Source of the DNA: Spirochaetales bacterium Spiro_05
GTDB lineage: Bacteria; Spirochaetota; Spirochaetia; Sphaerochaetales; Sphaerochaetaceae
Direction: 5' to 3'
NCBI GenBank assembly: GCA_001603115.1
Contig: LVBG01000001.1
Span: 1-49,410, forward strand
DNA: 49,410 nucleotides
The translations under genes and the position numbers were made by a program. Positions 40,554 to 49,410 of this stretch are shown in pieces. How positions within the stretch are numbered: the first letter of the stretch is position 1; the number at the start of each line of letters is the position of its first letter. The notes beneath the pieces were generated by a model, which saw only the letters and a program-made list of their open reading frames with translations, did not search any database and was not told the origin of the DNA.

Positions 40554-41918
40554 ATGGCTAAGAAAGGCATCATGGTCTCCTACGGAATGGGCAAGTTCAT
40601 CGCCGAATTCCTCACCGGTGCGTTCGGTTCGATCGTCTTCATGTTCTATGAGACCGAAGTGGGGCTCAGCGGGGCATATGCAGCCTTGGCCACCATCATC
40701 TACTCGGTCTGGAATGCCGTGAACGACCCGATCATCGGATACATCACCAACAAGGGAGCACCCTTTTCCAAGCGCCTTGGCAGGCGCTTTCCCTGGATAA
40801 TCCTTGGCCTTGTGCTCTCCTCGGTCGCTTTCATTCTCATCTTCTCTGTTCCCACCAGCTGGGATGCAAAAAGCAGGCCGCTTCCGGTTTTTTTCTGGAT
40901 GGTAATCACCATTTGCCTCTATGATGGGCTGTACAGCCTCTGGGAAGTGAACTACCAGAGCATCTATCCGGACAAGTTCCGCAGCCAAAAAGAGCGCACC
41001 GCCACAGCGGCGGTGGGCACCGGCATCGGAGTCCTCGGCATCGCCAGTGGTTTCATCATCCCTCCCCTCTTTTTCTCCTATGGTGATCGGGCAAGCTATG
41101 CGCTCTGCGCACTGGTCATCGCCCTCATCGCAGGCCTTGCAACCCTGCTTGTCAGCTTTGGCGTTTTTGAGACCAAGGAGATGATCAACCGCTTCACCCT
41201 GCAACAGCACCACGAGCAGGCTCCTCCCTTCTTCAGCCAGATGCGCAGGGCCCTGAGGAGCCGCAACCTGCTTGCCTTCGTCCTCTTGCTCTTCTTCTAC
41301 CAAAGCGGTTGCATGCTCATGACAGCCTCGATCAACTATGTCGTCAAATATGTCCTTGCAGCAAAGAGCAGCCAAGCTACCCCCATCTTTGCAGGAATGC
41401 TGGGAGGCACACTCATCTCCATCCTCCTCTGGACAAGGGTTGCCAAGAAACTGAAAAACAACCAGCGCATGCTCATCCTCTGCTCCTTCGTGCTTGCCTT
41501 CTTCGCTCTTCCGCTCTCCTTCCTCGGCTCAGCAACCTCCTACATGGTGGCGATGGGGCTCTGGGGACTGGGGTTCGGGGGGTTCTGGACTTTCATGAGC
41601 CCGGCAATGGCCGATGTCATCGATAGCCTGGTTGTGGATCAGAAGAGGCGAGATGATGGGGTGGTCCTTGGAATCAGGGCATTTTTCATGCGTTTCAGCT
41701 ATGCAAGCCAGGCCATCGTCTTCTTTGTTGTACACAAGCTTACGGGCTTCGACCCAATTGCCATCAGCGACCAGGCCATCTGGGGCATCCGCTTGCATAT
41801 GGGCGTGATCCCAGCCCTTTTCTTCCTGGCAGGGGGCCTCCTGTTCCTGAAGATGAACCGACTTGGGCCAGCACAGGTGGAAGAGAATAGGCTTTTGCTT
41901 TCCCAACTGGATATCTAG
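40554..41918 (+). CDS. GPH family (MFS) sugar:cation symporter
   Basis: This 454-residue membrane protein has about twelve hydrophobic segments and GPH/MelB-like signatures. These are the conserved NDPIIGYITNK after helix 2, RRFPWIILG, and AVGTGIGVLGIASG in the middle. The family imports glycosides, pentosides or hexuronides with Na+ or H+. The start has a GGAAGG ribosome-binding site and its own promoter. The cargo is not identifiable from the neighbours. Confidence 0.85.
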   Translation: MAKKGIMVSYGMGKFIAEFLTGAFGSIVFMFYETEVGLSGAYAALATIIYSVWNAVNDPIIGYITNKGAPFSKRLGRRFPWIILGLVLSSVAFILIFSVPTSWDAKSRPLPVFFWMVITICLYDGLYSLWEVNYQSIYPDKFRSQKERTATAAVGTGIGVLGIASGFIIPPLFFSYGDRASYALCALVIALIAGLATLLVSFGVFETKEMINRFTLQQHHEQAPPFFSQMRRALRSRNLLAFVLLLFFYQSGCMLMTASINYVVKYVLAAKSSQATPIFAGMLGGTLISILLWTRVAKKLKNNQRMLILCSFVLAFFALPLSFLGSATSYMVAMGLWGLGFGGFWTFMSPAMADVIDSLVVDQKRRDDGVVLGIRAFFMRFSYASQAIVFFVVHKLTGFDPIAISDQAIWGIRLHMGVIPALFFLAGGLLFLKMNRLGPAQVEENRLLLSQLDI

Positions 41919-41947
41919 CAACGCTATGCAAAGAGCGGCCTGTTTTG

Positions 41948-41953
41948 TATACT
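41948..41953 (+). promoter_or_regulatory. Candidate -10 element upstream of prfA
   Basis: TATACT lies 19 bp before the prfA start codon. No convincing -35 element is seen at 17 bp. Confidence 0.35.
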
Positions 41954-41972
41954 TTCCCCCTAGGAGATACCG

Positions 41973-43037
41973 ATGCTGAAAAAACTGCCCGAGTATGAGA
42001 AACAACTCGCAGAAATAGATGAAAAACTCAGTCGTCCTGAAACCATGCAGGACATGAAGCTGTATAAGAGCCTCAATCAGGAACGTTCCCACCTCTCCCC
42101 CATCATTGATGAGCTGAAAACCATGAAAAGCCTCATCAAGCAGATAGCCGAGGCCCAGCAGATCCTGAAAGAGGAAGACGACCAGGAGATGCTCGAGCTT
42201 ACCCGTGAGGAGCTGCATGAGCTGGAAGCACATTTGGTGAAAAGCGAGCAACAGACGAAGATGCTCCTCATCCCCCCCGACCCACTGGAAGGCAAGGACA
42301 TCATCATGGAAATCCGAGCCGGTACCGGTGGGGAGGAAGCTGCCCTGTTTGCTGCCAACCTCTTTCGCATGTACAGCCATTTTGCCGATGCCAAGGGGTG
42401 GAAGATGGAAATACTCTCCTCCAACGAAACCGGTATCGGCGGCTACAAGGAGCTGGTGGTATCCATCAGCGGTAAGGATGTATATGGAAGCCTTCGTTGG
42501 GAGAGCGGTGTCCATCGTGTACAGCGGGTCCCGGAGACTGAAAGTGGTGGGAGAATCCACACCAGTGCAGTAACCGTTGCCGTCTTGCCTGAAGCTGAGG
42601 AGACAGACATCGAAATCCGCCAGGAAGACCTGAAGGTCGACGTCATGCGTGCCGGAGGCCCGGGTGGCCAGTGCGTCAACACCACCGACAGTGCCGTCAG
42701 GCTCACCCACCTTCCCACCGGCTTGGTTGTCATCTGTCAGGATGAGAAGAGTCAGATCAAGAACCGTGCAAAAGCACTCAGGGTGCTCAGAAGCCGTCTC
42801 TATGACCTGGAAGAAGAGAAGAAGAACCGCGAACGGGCAGAAGCGCGCAAGAGCCAGGTAGGCTCAGGAGACCGCAGTGAGCGTATCCGTACCTACAACT
42901 TCCCCCAGAATCGTCTTACTGACCACCGCATCAACCTCACGCTCTACAAGCTGGAACTGATCATGGCCGGGGCTCTTGATGAAGTGGTGGAAGCACTGAA
43001 GATTGCCGCCGGTGAAGCTGCCCTGAAGGAGAGCTGA
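41973..43037 (+). CDS. prfA: Peptide chain release factor 1
   Basis: This 354-residue class I release factor has the tripeptide anticodon motif PET (187-189) followed by ESGGRIHTS, which is the RF1 rather than RF2 form, so it reads UAA and UAG. The GGQ motif is at 231-233. The glutamine is the substrate of PrmC, encoded next. A TAGGAG ribosome-binding site precedes the ATG. It heads the prfA-prmC-rel operon. Confidence 0.96.
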   Translation: MLKKLPEYEKQLAEIDEKLSRPETMQDMKLYKSLNQERSHLSPIIDELKTMKSLIKQIAEAQQILKEEDDQEMLELTREELHELEAHLVKSEQQTKMLLIPPDPLEGKDIIMEIRAGTGGEEAALFAANLFRMYSHFADAKGWKMEILSSNETGIGGYKELVVSISGKDVYGSLRWESGVHRVQRVPETESGGRIHTSAVTVAVLPEAEETDIEIRQEDLKVDVMRAGGPGGQCVNTTDSAVRLTHLPTGLVVICQDEKSQIKNRAKALRVLRSRLYDLEEEKKNRERAEARKSQVGSGDRSERIRTYNFPQNRLTDHRINLTLYKLELIMAGALDEVVEALKIAAGEAALKES

Positions 43038-43047
43038 GGTGGATGGC

Positions 43048-43905
43048 ATGACCGTCCAGCAATGGAAGCGCTCAACTGCCTCCAGACTCAAGGACGGCTC
43101 TTTGGATCAGAGCGCTGAACTCGATGCTCGCCTTCTCCTGGAGAAGGTGACCGGTTTGGACCAGATCCAGCAGATCCTCAACTACGACCAACCGCTGACC
43201 GAAGAGAATCTGCTTACGCTCGAGACGCTGGTCCAGATGCGCTTGTCCCACCGTCCCATCGCCTATATCCTGGGATCGAAAGAGTTCTATGGAAGGGAGT
43301 TTTCTGTCGATGAACGGGTGCTCATCCCCAGAGCTGATACCGAGATCCTCGTAGAGCAAGTCCTTGCATTTGCCCACAAGAAGAGGATGGGGAACACCCT
43401 CTCCATCATCGATGTCTGTACCGGCAGCGGGGCGGTCGGCATCACCTTGGCACTGGAACTGGGATGCCACGTCACCCTGACCGACATCAGCTCTGAAGCG
43501 CTTATGGTGGCAAAAGCGAATGCCGAAACGCTGGGAGCCGATGTGCAGGTGAAGCAAGGAGACCTGCTCTCCCCAGCAGAGGGAAAGTATGATATCATCG
43601 TCAGCAACCCCCCTTACCTGACCGAAACCTGGTGTGATCAGGTGTCGAAGGAAGTGGCCTGGGAGCCCAGGCTTGCCCTTGATGGCAAGGAGGACGATGG
43701 GCTTGGCCTGATACGGACCTTGGTAAAGCAGAGCACTGGGCGCCTGAACCGAGGAGGGGCTTTGTTCCTTGAGTGTGACTACAGACAGGCAAGCGAGGTG
43801 GCAGACTTGCTGAAAGCCCATCGGTTTGAAGAGGTTGCCAGAGTGCGTGACCTCGCGTTTCTTGAACGGGTTGTGTGGGGGGTTCTTGCATGTACGAGCA
43901 ACTGA
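43048..43905 (+). CDS. prmC: Release factor glutamine N5-methyltransferase
   Basis: This 285-residue SAM methyltransferase has motif I DVCTGSGAVGI (residues 122-132) and the glutamine-binding NPPY motif at 187-190, together with the HRPIAYILGSKEFYG segment typical of PrmC/HemK. It methylates the GGQ glutamine of release factors. I chose the ATG at 43048, with GAGGTG six bases upstream. A GTG at 43039 with an earlier GGAG is an alternative. It follows prfA by 10 bp and overlaps rel by 16 bp. Confidence 0.93.
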   Translation: MTVQQWKRSTASRLKDGSLDQSAELDARLLLEKVTGLDQIQQILNYDQPLTEENLLTLETLVQMRLSHRPIAYILGSKEFYGREFSVDERVLIPRADTEILVEQVLAFAHKKRMGNTLSIIDVCTGSGAVGITLALELGCHVTLTDISSEALMVAKANAETLGADVQVKQGDLLSPAEGKYDIIVSNPPYLTETWCDQVSKEVAWEPRLALDGKEDDGLGLIRTLVKQSTGRLNRGGALFLECDYRQASEVADLLKAHRFEEVARVRDLAFLERVVWGVLACTSN

Positions 43906-45920
43906 TCGAACGGTTCATCCAGAAAGCCTTCAAGTACCCCAAAGCCGACCAGGAAAAGATCCTGGCAGCAGCCACTTTCTCTGCGAGCAAGCATGAGAAC
44001 CAAAAGCGTGCAAGTGGGGAACCGTACATCATCCATCCCTTGGCAGTAGGAGAGATACTCATCCAGCTCAAGATGGATGCAGATACCATCTGCGCAGGCT
44101 TGCTGCATGACACGCTGGAAGATACCGACACAACCCACGAGGAACTCGCCTCCATCTTTGGCCTCGCGGTTGCCGATATGGTTGAGGGCGAGACCAAGAT
44201 AGCCAACCTCAAGACCATGAACAAGAGTGTCCAGGAAGCGGAGACCATCCGCAAGATGTTCTTTGCGATGAGCAAGGATATACGGGTCATCATCATCAAG
44301 CTGGCCGACAAACTGCACAACATGCGCACGCTTCAGCATCTCAACCCCGAACGGGCACGAGAGATCGCAGGCGACACCCTGGACATCTTCGCCCCCTTGG
44401 CTGACCGCTTGGGCATCTCCTGGCTCAAGGATGAGCTGGAAGATTTGAGCCTGAAAATTCTCAAGCCAGACACCTTCAACTACATCCAAGAGTATCTGCT
44501 GAGCAAGAAAAGCGAGCAAAACGCCTACCTCAATCGGGTGGAAAAGTCCATCTATCGTGCCTGCGGTGATGCAAACCTCAGTGAGGTGCTGGTCACCAGC
44601 CGGGCCAAGCACACCTACTCGGTCTACATGAAGATGAAAAAGCGCAAGAAGGAGATCGACGAAATCTTCGATATCCTTGGAGTGCGCATCCTATGCAATA
44701 CCGTAACCGAGTGCTACACCATCCTTGGGGTGGTACACCGTCTCTGGCCCCCGATCGAAGGAAGGTTCAAGGATTACATCGCCATGCCCAAGGCGAACAA
44801 CTACCAGAGCCTGCACACCACCGTCATGGCCTTGGATGGCAAGCTGCTGGAAATCCAGATCCGCACCAAGGAGATGCACTCCACCGCAGAGTATGGCGTT
44901 GCCGCCCACTGGAGTTACAAAGCCGATACCGGCAGCGACAGCGGATCATGGTCGAAATTGGACAACGAACAGTTCTCAAAGATCATCAGCAAGCTCAAGA
45001 CCTGGTCGAATGAGATTGAGACCAGCGAGTCCTACATGGACGACATCAAAGGCGAGTTGCTCAAGGATACCATCTACGTCTTCACTCCCCAGGGACATAT
45101 CGTTGAACTGTCAGCAAACGCGACCGCACTGGACTTTGCCTACCAGATCCATACTGAGGTCGGAAACCATACGACAGGGGCAAAAGCGGATGGCTCGATC
45201 ATACCGCTCAACGCTCCGCTGAAGAACACACAGGTCATTGAAATTCTCACCAGCCCCAACGCCAGACCACACCTTCAGTGGTTGCGATACGCACAGACCA
45301 GCAGTGCACGCAAGAAGATCAAGGCATGGCTGAACAAGTACGATGAGAACATCCTCATCGACAAGGACATCATCGCCAAGCGCAAGGCCCCCGAACCGCC
45401 TCCAAAACAGGAACCGCCGCAACCGCCGCCGTCTCTGGCCGACGGGGATGAGATCGTCCGGCAGGTCTTCGATGCAAAACGAATGAAGTTCCGCGTCGGT
45501 GATGAGAAGAATATGATGATTCACATCGCCCAGTGCTGTTCACCGGTGCGTGGTGATGACATCGTGGGATACATCAGCCGTGGTCGCGGTATCATTGTGC
45601 ACAAACGTGAGTGCCCGAACCTGAAGAACATGAGCGAAGTGGTCGATCGGTCGATTGAGGTGGAGTGGGAGACCGAATTCCCCAAACTCACCAAGCGCTT
45701 CAGCGTCACCAGCAAGCGGACCTACGACCTTTTTGGTGAGATTGAGGGAGCACTGCGCAAGTTCAAGGGCCATCTGATCGAGGGACGGCTTCATGACGAT
45801 GAGGAAGGCAAACTCATGGGTACCTTCACCATGGAAGTGGAGAAGGAAGAGGACTTCAAGAAGATCATCAAGAGTCTGAAGACCATCCCCAGCATCAACA
45901 CGATATCCGAGGTGAAGTAA
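43890..45920 (+). CDS. Bifunctional (p)ppGpp synthetase/hydrolase (Rel/SpoT)
   Basis: This 676-residue RelA/SpoT homologue has an intact HD hydrolase motif (HDTLEDT; His73, Asp74, Glu77, Asp78). The synthetase domain contains RFKDYIAMPK; the RxKD charge pattern is that of bifunctional enzymes rather than RelA. It then has a TGS domain (YVFTPQGHIVELSANATALDFAY), a proline-rich linker near residue 500, a zinc-finger-like HIAQCCSPVRGDDIVGY region and a C-terminal ACT domain. It overlaps prmC by 16 bp and ends 1 bp from the convergent pyrophosphatase gene. Confidence 0.94.
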   Translation: MYEQLIERFIQKAFKYPKADQEKILAAATFSASKHENQKRASGEPYIIHPLAVGEILIQLKMDADTICAGLLHDTLEDTDTTHEELASIFGLAVADMVEGETKIANLKTMNKSVQEAETIRKMFFAMSKDIRVIIIKLADKLHNMRTLQHLNPERAREIAGDTLDIFAPLADRLGISWLKDELEDLSLKILKPDTFNYIQEYLLSKKSEQNAYLNRVEKSIYRACGDANLSEVLVTSRAKHTYSVYMKMKKRKKEIDEIFDILGVRILCNTVTECYTILGVVHRLWPPIEGRFKDYIAMPKANNYQSLHTTVMALDGKLLEIQIRTKEMHSTAEYGVAAHWSYKADTGSDSGSWSKLDNEQFSKIISKLKTWSNEIETSESYMDDIKGELLKDTIYVFTPQGHIVELSANATALDFAYQIHTEVGNHTTGAKADGSIIPLNAPLKNTQVIEILTSPNARPHLQWLRYAQTSSARKKIKAWLNKYDENILIDKDIIAKRKAPEPPPKQEPPQPPPSLADGDEIVRQVFDAKRMKFRVGDEKNMMIHIAQCCSPVRGDDIVGYISRGRGIIVHKRECPNLKNMSEVVDRSIEVEWETEFPKLTKRFSVTSKRTYDLFGEIEGALRKFKGHLIEGRLHDDEEGKLMGTFTMEVEKEEDFKKIIKSLKTIPSINTISEVK

Positions 45921-45921
45921 C

Positions 45922-47556
45922 CTACTCTTCCAAGACTCTCAGCACTTCAGGAAGCAACTGCTTTTTCCGTGAAAGAACCCCAGGAAGGCTGAATATGCCC
46001 TCCCCGATCTTCTTGTAGGCAAGTTTGCGCTCGATGATCGGCATGCTGGTCATCAACAGCACGCTGCTCTCCTTGACCACATCGGTGATCAGGAACAAAG
46101 CCCAGTCAAGGGCGTGCGAGCGCTTGAGGTTCTCAAGCTCCGCAAGGTATGCATCCTTGTAATCATCCACATCGGTGAGGGTGGTAACCTCGCATTGGCC
46201 GATGCCAAAGCGGACTCCCAGTTCCTTGTAATGCTTGAAGTCTGCCTCAAGCATCTTCTTTGGTGTCTCTTTTGCAAGGGAGGCTCCGCTGCGGAACATA
46301 GTCTCGCCGAAGGTCCGCATGTCCGGAACCTGGCCGAGAGCCAAGAGATCCTGAACCGCCGTATAGTCTTCGAAGGTAGTGGTAGGACTCTTGAGCATGA
46401 TGGTGTCACTGACAATCCCACTGAGCAGCACCCGTGCAAGGTGGGCAGGTATCTCGACATCGTTTCGCAAAAACAGCTTGTAAATGATGGTGCAGGTCGA
46501 TCCCAACGGCTCGCAGCAGATGAAGATGGGATTACGGGTCTTGGCGGCGCCGAGGCGGTGATGGTCGATGATCTCAACCACCTCAGCCTCATCGATGCCT
46601 GGCACTCCCTGCTCATTCTCATTGTGGTCCACCATGATCAGCTTGGTCTTGGGTTTTTCCAAAAAACAACGCCGGGTGACGTAGCCCAGATAGGAATCCC
46701 CATCAAAGACGGGGAGTCCCCTGAACTCGCTGTCGGCAAGAATATCCCTTGCCTCATCAAAGAGGCTGTCAGCTTGCAGGCTGGGTGGGTTCTGTACCAT
46801 GAGCTTTTCCACAGGTACGCTCAAACGCAAGAGACGCAGCGATTCAGCTGTATCCAGAGCACTGAGAAAGACGGTTCCCTTATAGGCGTCCCAATCGACA
46901 TTGCTGGTGACTTCCTGTTCAATTCCTGTAAGAACGATGGCCGGAATCTGCAATTCGATAGCTTTACGGATATGGTCTTCCCTGTCACCGACCACCAATA
47001 TTGGGGCCTGTCCTTCCAACGCTTCCATGTGCTTGCAGAAGACCGTGTAGCGCATGGCTCCTACCATGATCGGAGCATCGAAGCTTGGCATCTCCCCTTT
47101 TCGCAGGAAAGAGCCTTTCAGGACTTTGGGGAAATTATCCACCACAAAGTGGTAGATCGGACGCTTTCCGCTGTTCTCCTTGAGGATGAAGCTGCTCACC
47201 TCGTCGACACTCAGCAGACCACGGTACTGATCCCCCTCCATGACGGGGACGACCGAACTGCGGCTTGTGGATCCGTAGAAAGAAACGAGCGTGTAGACCG
47301 GATCGGTTATCTGGACAGTGCTCTGGGTATTTCTGCTTACTGCAGAGACCTTGGTCCGCACATCCTTGATGAAAGGGGGTGGAACTATGTTCAGTCGCTC
47401 AAACTGGGCTTTGGTTGCATCGTTGAGGTTACCGCATCTGACCGGCAAGTAGGTATTGCTCGGATCCAGTTTGTTTTTCAGAAATGCATAACTGTAGGCA
47501 GCACAGATGCTGTCCATATCCGGGTTCCGATGCCCGCTTACATATATCTCTGCCAC
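45922..47556 (-). CDS. Manganese-dependent inorganic pyrophosphatase with CBS domains
   Basis: This 544-residue family II pyrophosphatase has the DHH-type metal site: HRNPDMDS (His9, Asp13, Asp15), VDHNE and IDHHRLG. Between the first motif and the rest, residues of about 60-300 form two CBS repeats flanking a DRTGG-like domain. This is the nucleotide-regulated CBS-PPase arrangement, controlled by adenine nucleotides in known members. It starts at GTG 47556 with a TAGGAG ribosome-binding site. It ends 1 bp from the convergent rel gene. Confidence 0.92.
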   Translation of the reverse strand: MAEIYVSGHRNPDMDSICAAYSYAFLKNKLDPSNTYLPVRCGNLNDATKAQFERLNIVPPPFIKDVRTKVSAVSRNTQSTVQITDPVYTLVSFYGSTSRSSVVPVMEGDQYRGLLSVDEVSSFILKENSGKRPIYHFVVDNFPKVLKGSFLRKGEMPSFDAPIMVGAMRYTVFCKHMEALEGQAPILVVGDREDHIRKAIELQIPAIVLTGIEQEVTSNVDWDAYKGTVFLSALDTAESLRLLRLSVPVEKLMVQNPPSLQADSLFDEARDILADSEFRGLPVFDGDSYLGYVTRRCFLEKPKTKLIMVDHNENEQGVPGIDEAEVVEIIDHHRLGAAKTRNPIFICCEPLGSTCTIIYKLFLRNDVEIPAHLARVLLSGIVSDTIMLKSPTTTFEDYTAVQDLLALGQVPDMRTFGETMFRSGASLAKETPKKMLEADFKHYKELGVRFGIGQCEVTTLTDVDDYKDAYLAELENLKRSHALDWALFLITDVVKESSVLLMTSMPIIERKLAYKKIGEGIFSLPGVLSRKKQLLPEVLRVLEE

Positions 47557-47669
47557 TTCAAGCTCCTATCGATGAGACATTTTACCCCAGTTGCAAAAAG
47601 CTTACAACTCAAAAGACGCTAGGCAGGGTTTTGCAAATGCGCTACCATCAAGGTACGGAGGAAGTGGAT

Positions 47670-48116
47670 ATGCCAAATATCGTACTAGCAAATGACCATG
47701 GAGCGGTTGAGCTTGCCGCCCGTTTCGCCGACCATCTGAAAAAGAATGGATACACCGTGAACCACCTGGGAGTACACTCACCAGACTCGGTTGATTACCC
47801 GGATATGGCCAATCTGGCCTGTACCGAATACAAGAAGGGTGGCTATGAGTTCGGCATCCTGCTCTGCGGAACCGGCATCGGCATCTCGATCAGTGCCAAC
47901 AAGATTGAGGGCATTCGTTGTGCGCTCCCGCAGAACAGCTATGCCGCTGCTATGGCCCGCAAGCACAACAACGCCAACTTCATTGCCTTCGGCGGAAGAA
48001 TCGACTACAGCGAAGATCCGGTGGAAATGCTGCAAGCCTTCGTGGACGCAAGTTTTGAAGGTGATCGCCATCAGCGAAGAATCGATAAGATGATGGCCCT
48101 CGAGCACAGCTGCTAG
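47670..48116 (+). CDS. rpiB: Ribose 5-phosphate isomerase B
   Basis: This 148-residue protein of the RpiB/LacAB family has ANDHGAVELA at the N-terminus, DYPDMA, and GILLCGTGIGISISANKIEGIRCA with the catalytic cysteine. It interconverts ribose 5-phosphate and ribulose 5-phosphate. Sugar-specific relatives exist, so allose or galactose phosphate isomerase is a minor alternative. A GGAGGAAG ribosome-binding site supports the ATG at 47670. It overlaps the convergent next gene by 4 bp. Confidence 0.9.
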   Translation: MPNIVLANDHGAVELAARFADHLKKNGYTVNHLGVHSPDSVDYPDMANLACTEYKKGGYEFGILLCGTGIGISISANKIEGIRCALPQNSYAAAMARKHNNANFIAFGGRIDYSEDPVEMLQAFVDASFEGDRHQRRIDKMMALEHSC

Positions 48117-48658
48117 CGATAATCCCGATAGGTGCCGATGGCATAGAAATCGTATTTCACCAAGTCGAAGAGAAGTGCAAACTTCTGGTTGCTCAGGTTG
48201 TAGGCAAGGGTGAGCGCAAAGAGCCGCTCTCTCTTGCCGGTGATCGGGCTGCCGACCGTAAGCGGGGTGAGCGTCAGGAGCAGGTGGGAGATGCCAAGGG
48301 TTCCCTCGCTGGTATAGGGACTGATCATCACTCCTGCTCCCACCAACGTATTGATCCCCACCCCGGCAGTTGAAGAGCCGGTTGACCGCTGTCCCAACAG
48401 CGCTTTCTGCGCTACCAAGGAAATTGAGGAAGAACCAAAAAAGGTAGGAACCAGCTGGGTGTCCACCTGTACATCAAACTCCCAAACATCCGTCAGTCCC
48501 ACCGATGCACCCCAAGCCATTTTCATTCTGCTTGGATCGAGATCCTTCTCAAACATATGCACGTTTGTTCCCAGGGTGAGAGCCAGGTCGAAGTACCCGG
48601 CAAAGGCGGGCAAGGTGAGAAACAGCAAAAGACTCAACAACACAACGCTCTTACGCAT
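48113..48658 (-). CDS. Exported outer-membrane-like protein, unknown function
   Basis: This 181-residue protein has a signal peptide (VVLLSLLLFLTLPAFA) and then alternating hydrophobic and polar residues with many glycines and aromatics. The pattern suggests a small outer-membrane beta-barrel. I recognise no family. It follows another exported protein of similar character by only a few bases, so the two are probably co-transcribed. Confidence 0.72.
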   Translation of the reverse strand: MRKSVVLLSLLLFLTLPAFAGYFDLALTLGTNVHMFEKDLDPSRMKMAWGASVGLTDVWEFDVQVDTQLVPTFFGSSSISLVAQKALLGQRSTGSSTAGVGINTLVGAGVMISPYTSEGTLGISHLLLTLTPLTVGSPITGKRERLFALTLAYNLSNQKFALLFDLVKYDFYAIGTYRDYR

Positions 48659-48664
48659 ACCAAC

Positions 48665-49186
48665 CTACTTGAAGAAAAAGGTGTACCGCACCAAATTCAC
48701 GCCCCAACTGTCCAATTCTCCACTTTTCAGATCATAGGTCAGGAAGGGGGAGAAAAACTCGTACCAAAAATCCTTCTGGCTCAACTTGAAAGGACTGAGT
48801 CCCACACTTGCCAAGGAGAGGTTCCTCCTTGGATCATACTGGTAGGCAACGCTTACCGAGGGGGTGTAGGCAATGACATTGTGTGCCAGAAAGTTGAAGG
48901 GATGGTCAATGATGCGAATCAGATCCACACTCATCCCCACTTCCCAATAGGGAGCAACCCACTCCCCGTCCATCTCGGTTCCCACCGAGTTTTTCACATG
49001 CAGCGAGGGATTGAGGAAGGCAAGCAGGAAGGGCTTGTACACCAAGGAGAACTCAGCACCACTGCTTGCACGCTCTGGTTCCGCTTCTACGTTCTGGCCA
49101 TAAAAACCCACCCCATATCCCAATGAGCGGGCAGAGAGGGATGTACAGAGCAATAGGAGCATCAGGGAGAACAAAAGCTTACGCAC
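48665..49186 (-). CDS. Exported outer-membrane-like protein, unknown function
   Basis: This 173-residue protein begins with a signal peptide (RKLLFSLMLLLLCTSLSA). The mature part is rich in aromatic residues, glycine and beta-type alternation and ends in phenylalanines (RYTFFFK), as many outer-membrane barrels end with an aromatic residue near the C-terminus. I chose the GTG at 49186, with a GGAGG ribosome-binding site six bases upstream. It begins 2 bp after the phospholipase D gene stops. The function is unknown. Confidence 0.7.
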   Translation of the reverse strand: MRKLLFSLMLLLLCTSLSARSLGYGVGFYGQNVEAEPERASSGAEFSLVYKPFLLAFLNPSLHVKNSVGTEMDGEWVAPYWEVGMSVDLIRIIDHPFNFLAHNVIAYTPSVSVAYQYDPRRNLSLASVGLSPFKLSQKDFWYEFFSPFLTYDLKSGELDSWGVNLVRYTFFFK

Positions 49187-49188
49187 GC

Positions 49189-49410
49189 TCAACCTCCAAA
49201 GAAGCCAACGGCAAACCGTGGCCAGTTGGCAAAGGTCTGCCAAGCTTCTGCCATCGCTTCTGTGATGGATACCGTCTTCTTGTACAGCTCATCGAAGTGT
49301 TTCTCCATTTCGCGGGCAAGCTCTTCGCTGTCGATGACAAGCGATGTCTCATAGGCAAGGTTGAAAGAACGGTAGTTGATGTTTGTGGACCCGATCACCA
49401 CATAGCGGTC
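49189..49410 (-). CDS. Phospholipase D/cardiolipin synthase family protein, C-terminal fragment cut by the window edge
   Basis: Only the last 73 residues are in the window; the gene continues beyond position 49410. The visible part begins DRYVVIGSTNINYRSF, which matches the G-S-x-N-x-x-x-R-S block that follows the second HKD motif in cardiolipin synthases, and continues SLVIDSEELAREMEKHFDEL. It probably joins phosphatidylglycerol molecules or uses a related phospholipid substrate. It lies upstream of two exported-protein genes on the same strand. Confidence 0.82.
   Translation of the reverse strand, partial: DRYVVIGSTNINYRSFNLAYETSLVIDSEELAREMEKHFDELYKKTVSITEAMAEAWQTFANWPRFAVGFFGG

Noticed and set aside
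46114..47622. 502-codon plus-strand frame opposite the pyrophosphatase gene
   Set aside because: The minus-strand frame encodes a clear CBS pyrophosphatase with all metal motifs, so the other strand is a shadow.

Overview
The window is one contiguous stretch of bacterial chromosome, gene dense and of intermediate base composition. I see no rRNA, tRNA, CRISPR array, insertion sequence or phage module. The gene complement suggests a spirochaete, most likely a member of the Sphaerochaeta/Treponema lineage. The reasons are a eukaryotic-type hexokinase, an archaeal-type UMP kinase, a Mn-dependent inorganic pyrophosphatase with CBS domains, many ABC sugar and polyamine uptake genes with non-lipidated binding proteins, and pairs of outer-membrane-like secreted proteins. 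The genus assignment is inference.

Region 1 (1-6.6 kb) holds small accessory genes: a GFA-type zinc protein, a PhzF isomerase, an SDR oxidoreductase and a GNAT acetyltransferase. They are followed by a tightly packed minus-strand operon encoding a PadR repressor, a cysteine-substituted cupin, two half-length permeases that look like the separated halves of a PF03773-type permease, and a SAM methyltransferase. Its promoter carries a perfect palindrome plus a third half-site. A metallo-beta-lactamase-fold hydrolase lies divergent to it. Region 2 (6.6-12.5 kb) is a minus-strand sugar operon: ROK repressor, binding protein, two permeases and a GH20 beta-N-acetylhexosaminidase, consistent with uptake and cleavage of amino-sugar oligosaccharides. 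Its ATPase must come from elsewhere. Region 3 (13-17.1 kb) is a spermidine/putrescine-type ABC operon with a strong stem-loop after the binding-protein gene.

Region 4 (17.1-22 kb) contains a GNAT enzyme, a membrane diguanylate cyclase, an AraC/GyrI-type regulator divided by an in-frame TGA, an acetolactate decarboxylase with a lipoprotein signal, a DUF2200 protein, and a frameshifted XRE-regulator remnant. Region 5 (22-27.5 kb) is a Na+-translocating NADH:quinone oxidoreductase operon nqrBCDEF without nqrA, followed by an unrecognised gene, a small DUF3147-like membrane protein and a UMP kinase. Region 6 (27.5-36.2 kb) holds a radical SAM protein, a patatin lipase with a translationally coupled unknown partner, a nucleosidase, a pyridoxal kinase, a large phosphohexomutase, and a minus-strand cluster of secreted protein, hexokinase and orphan Vsr endonuclease.

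Region 7 (36.2-49.4 kb) includes exonuclease I and a threonine-degradation pair (SDR-type threonine dehydrogenase and Kbl). The pair is transcribed divergently from an XRE-cupin regulator through two overlapping near-consensus promoters. Next come a GPH-family sugar transporter, the translation/stringent-response cluster prfA-prmC-rel, the CBS pyrophosphatase, rpiB, two exported outer-membrane-like proteins and the truncated 3' end of a phospholipase D/cardiolipin synthase gene.

Genes are packed with many ATGA overlaps and with convergent genes that overlap at their ends. The best candidates for something new are the PadR-cupin-split permease-methyltransferase operon, the patatin/partner pair, and the nqr operon that starts at nqrB and carries an unrecognised gene immediately after nqrF.
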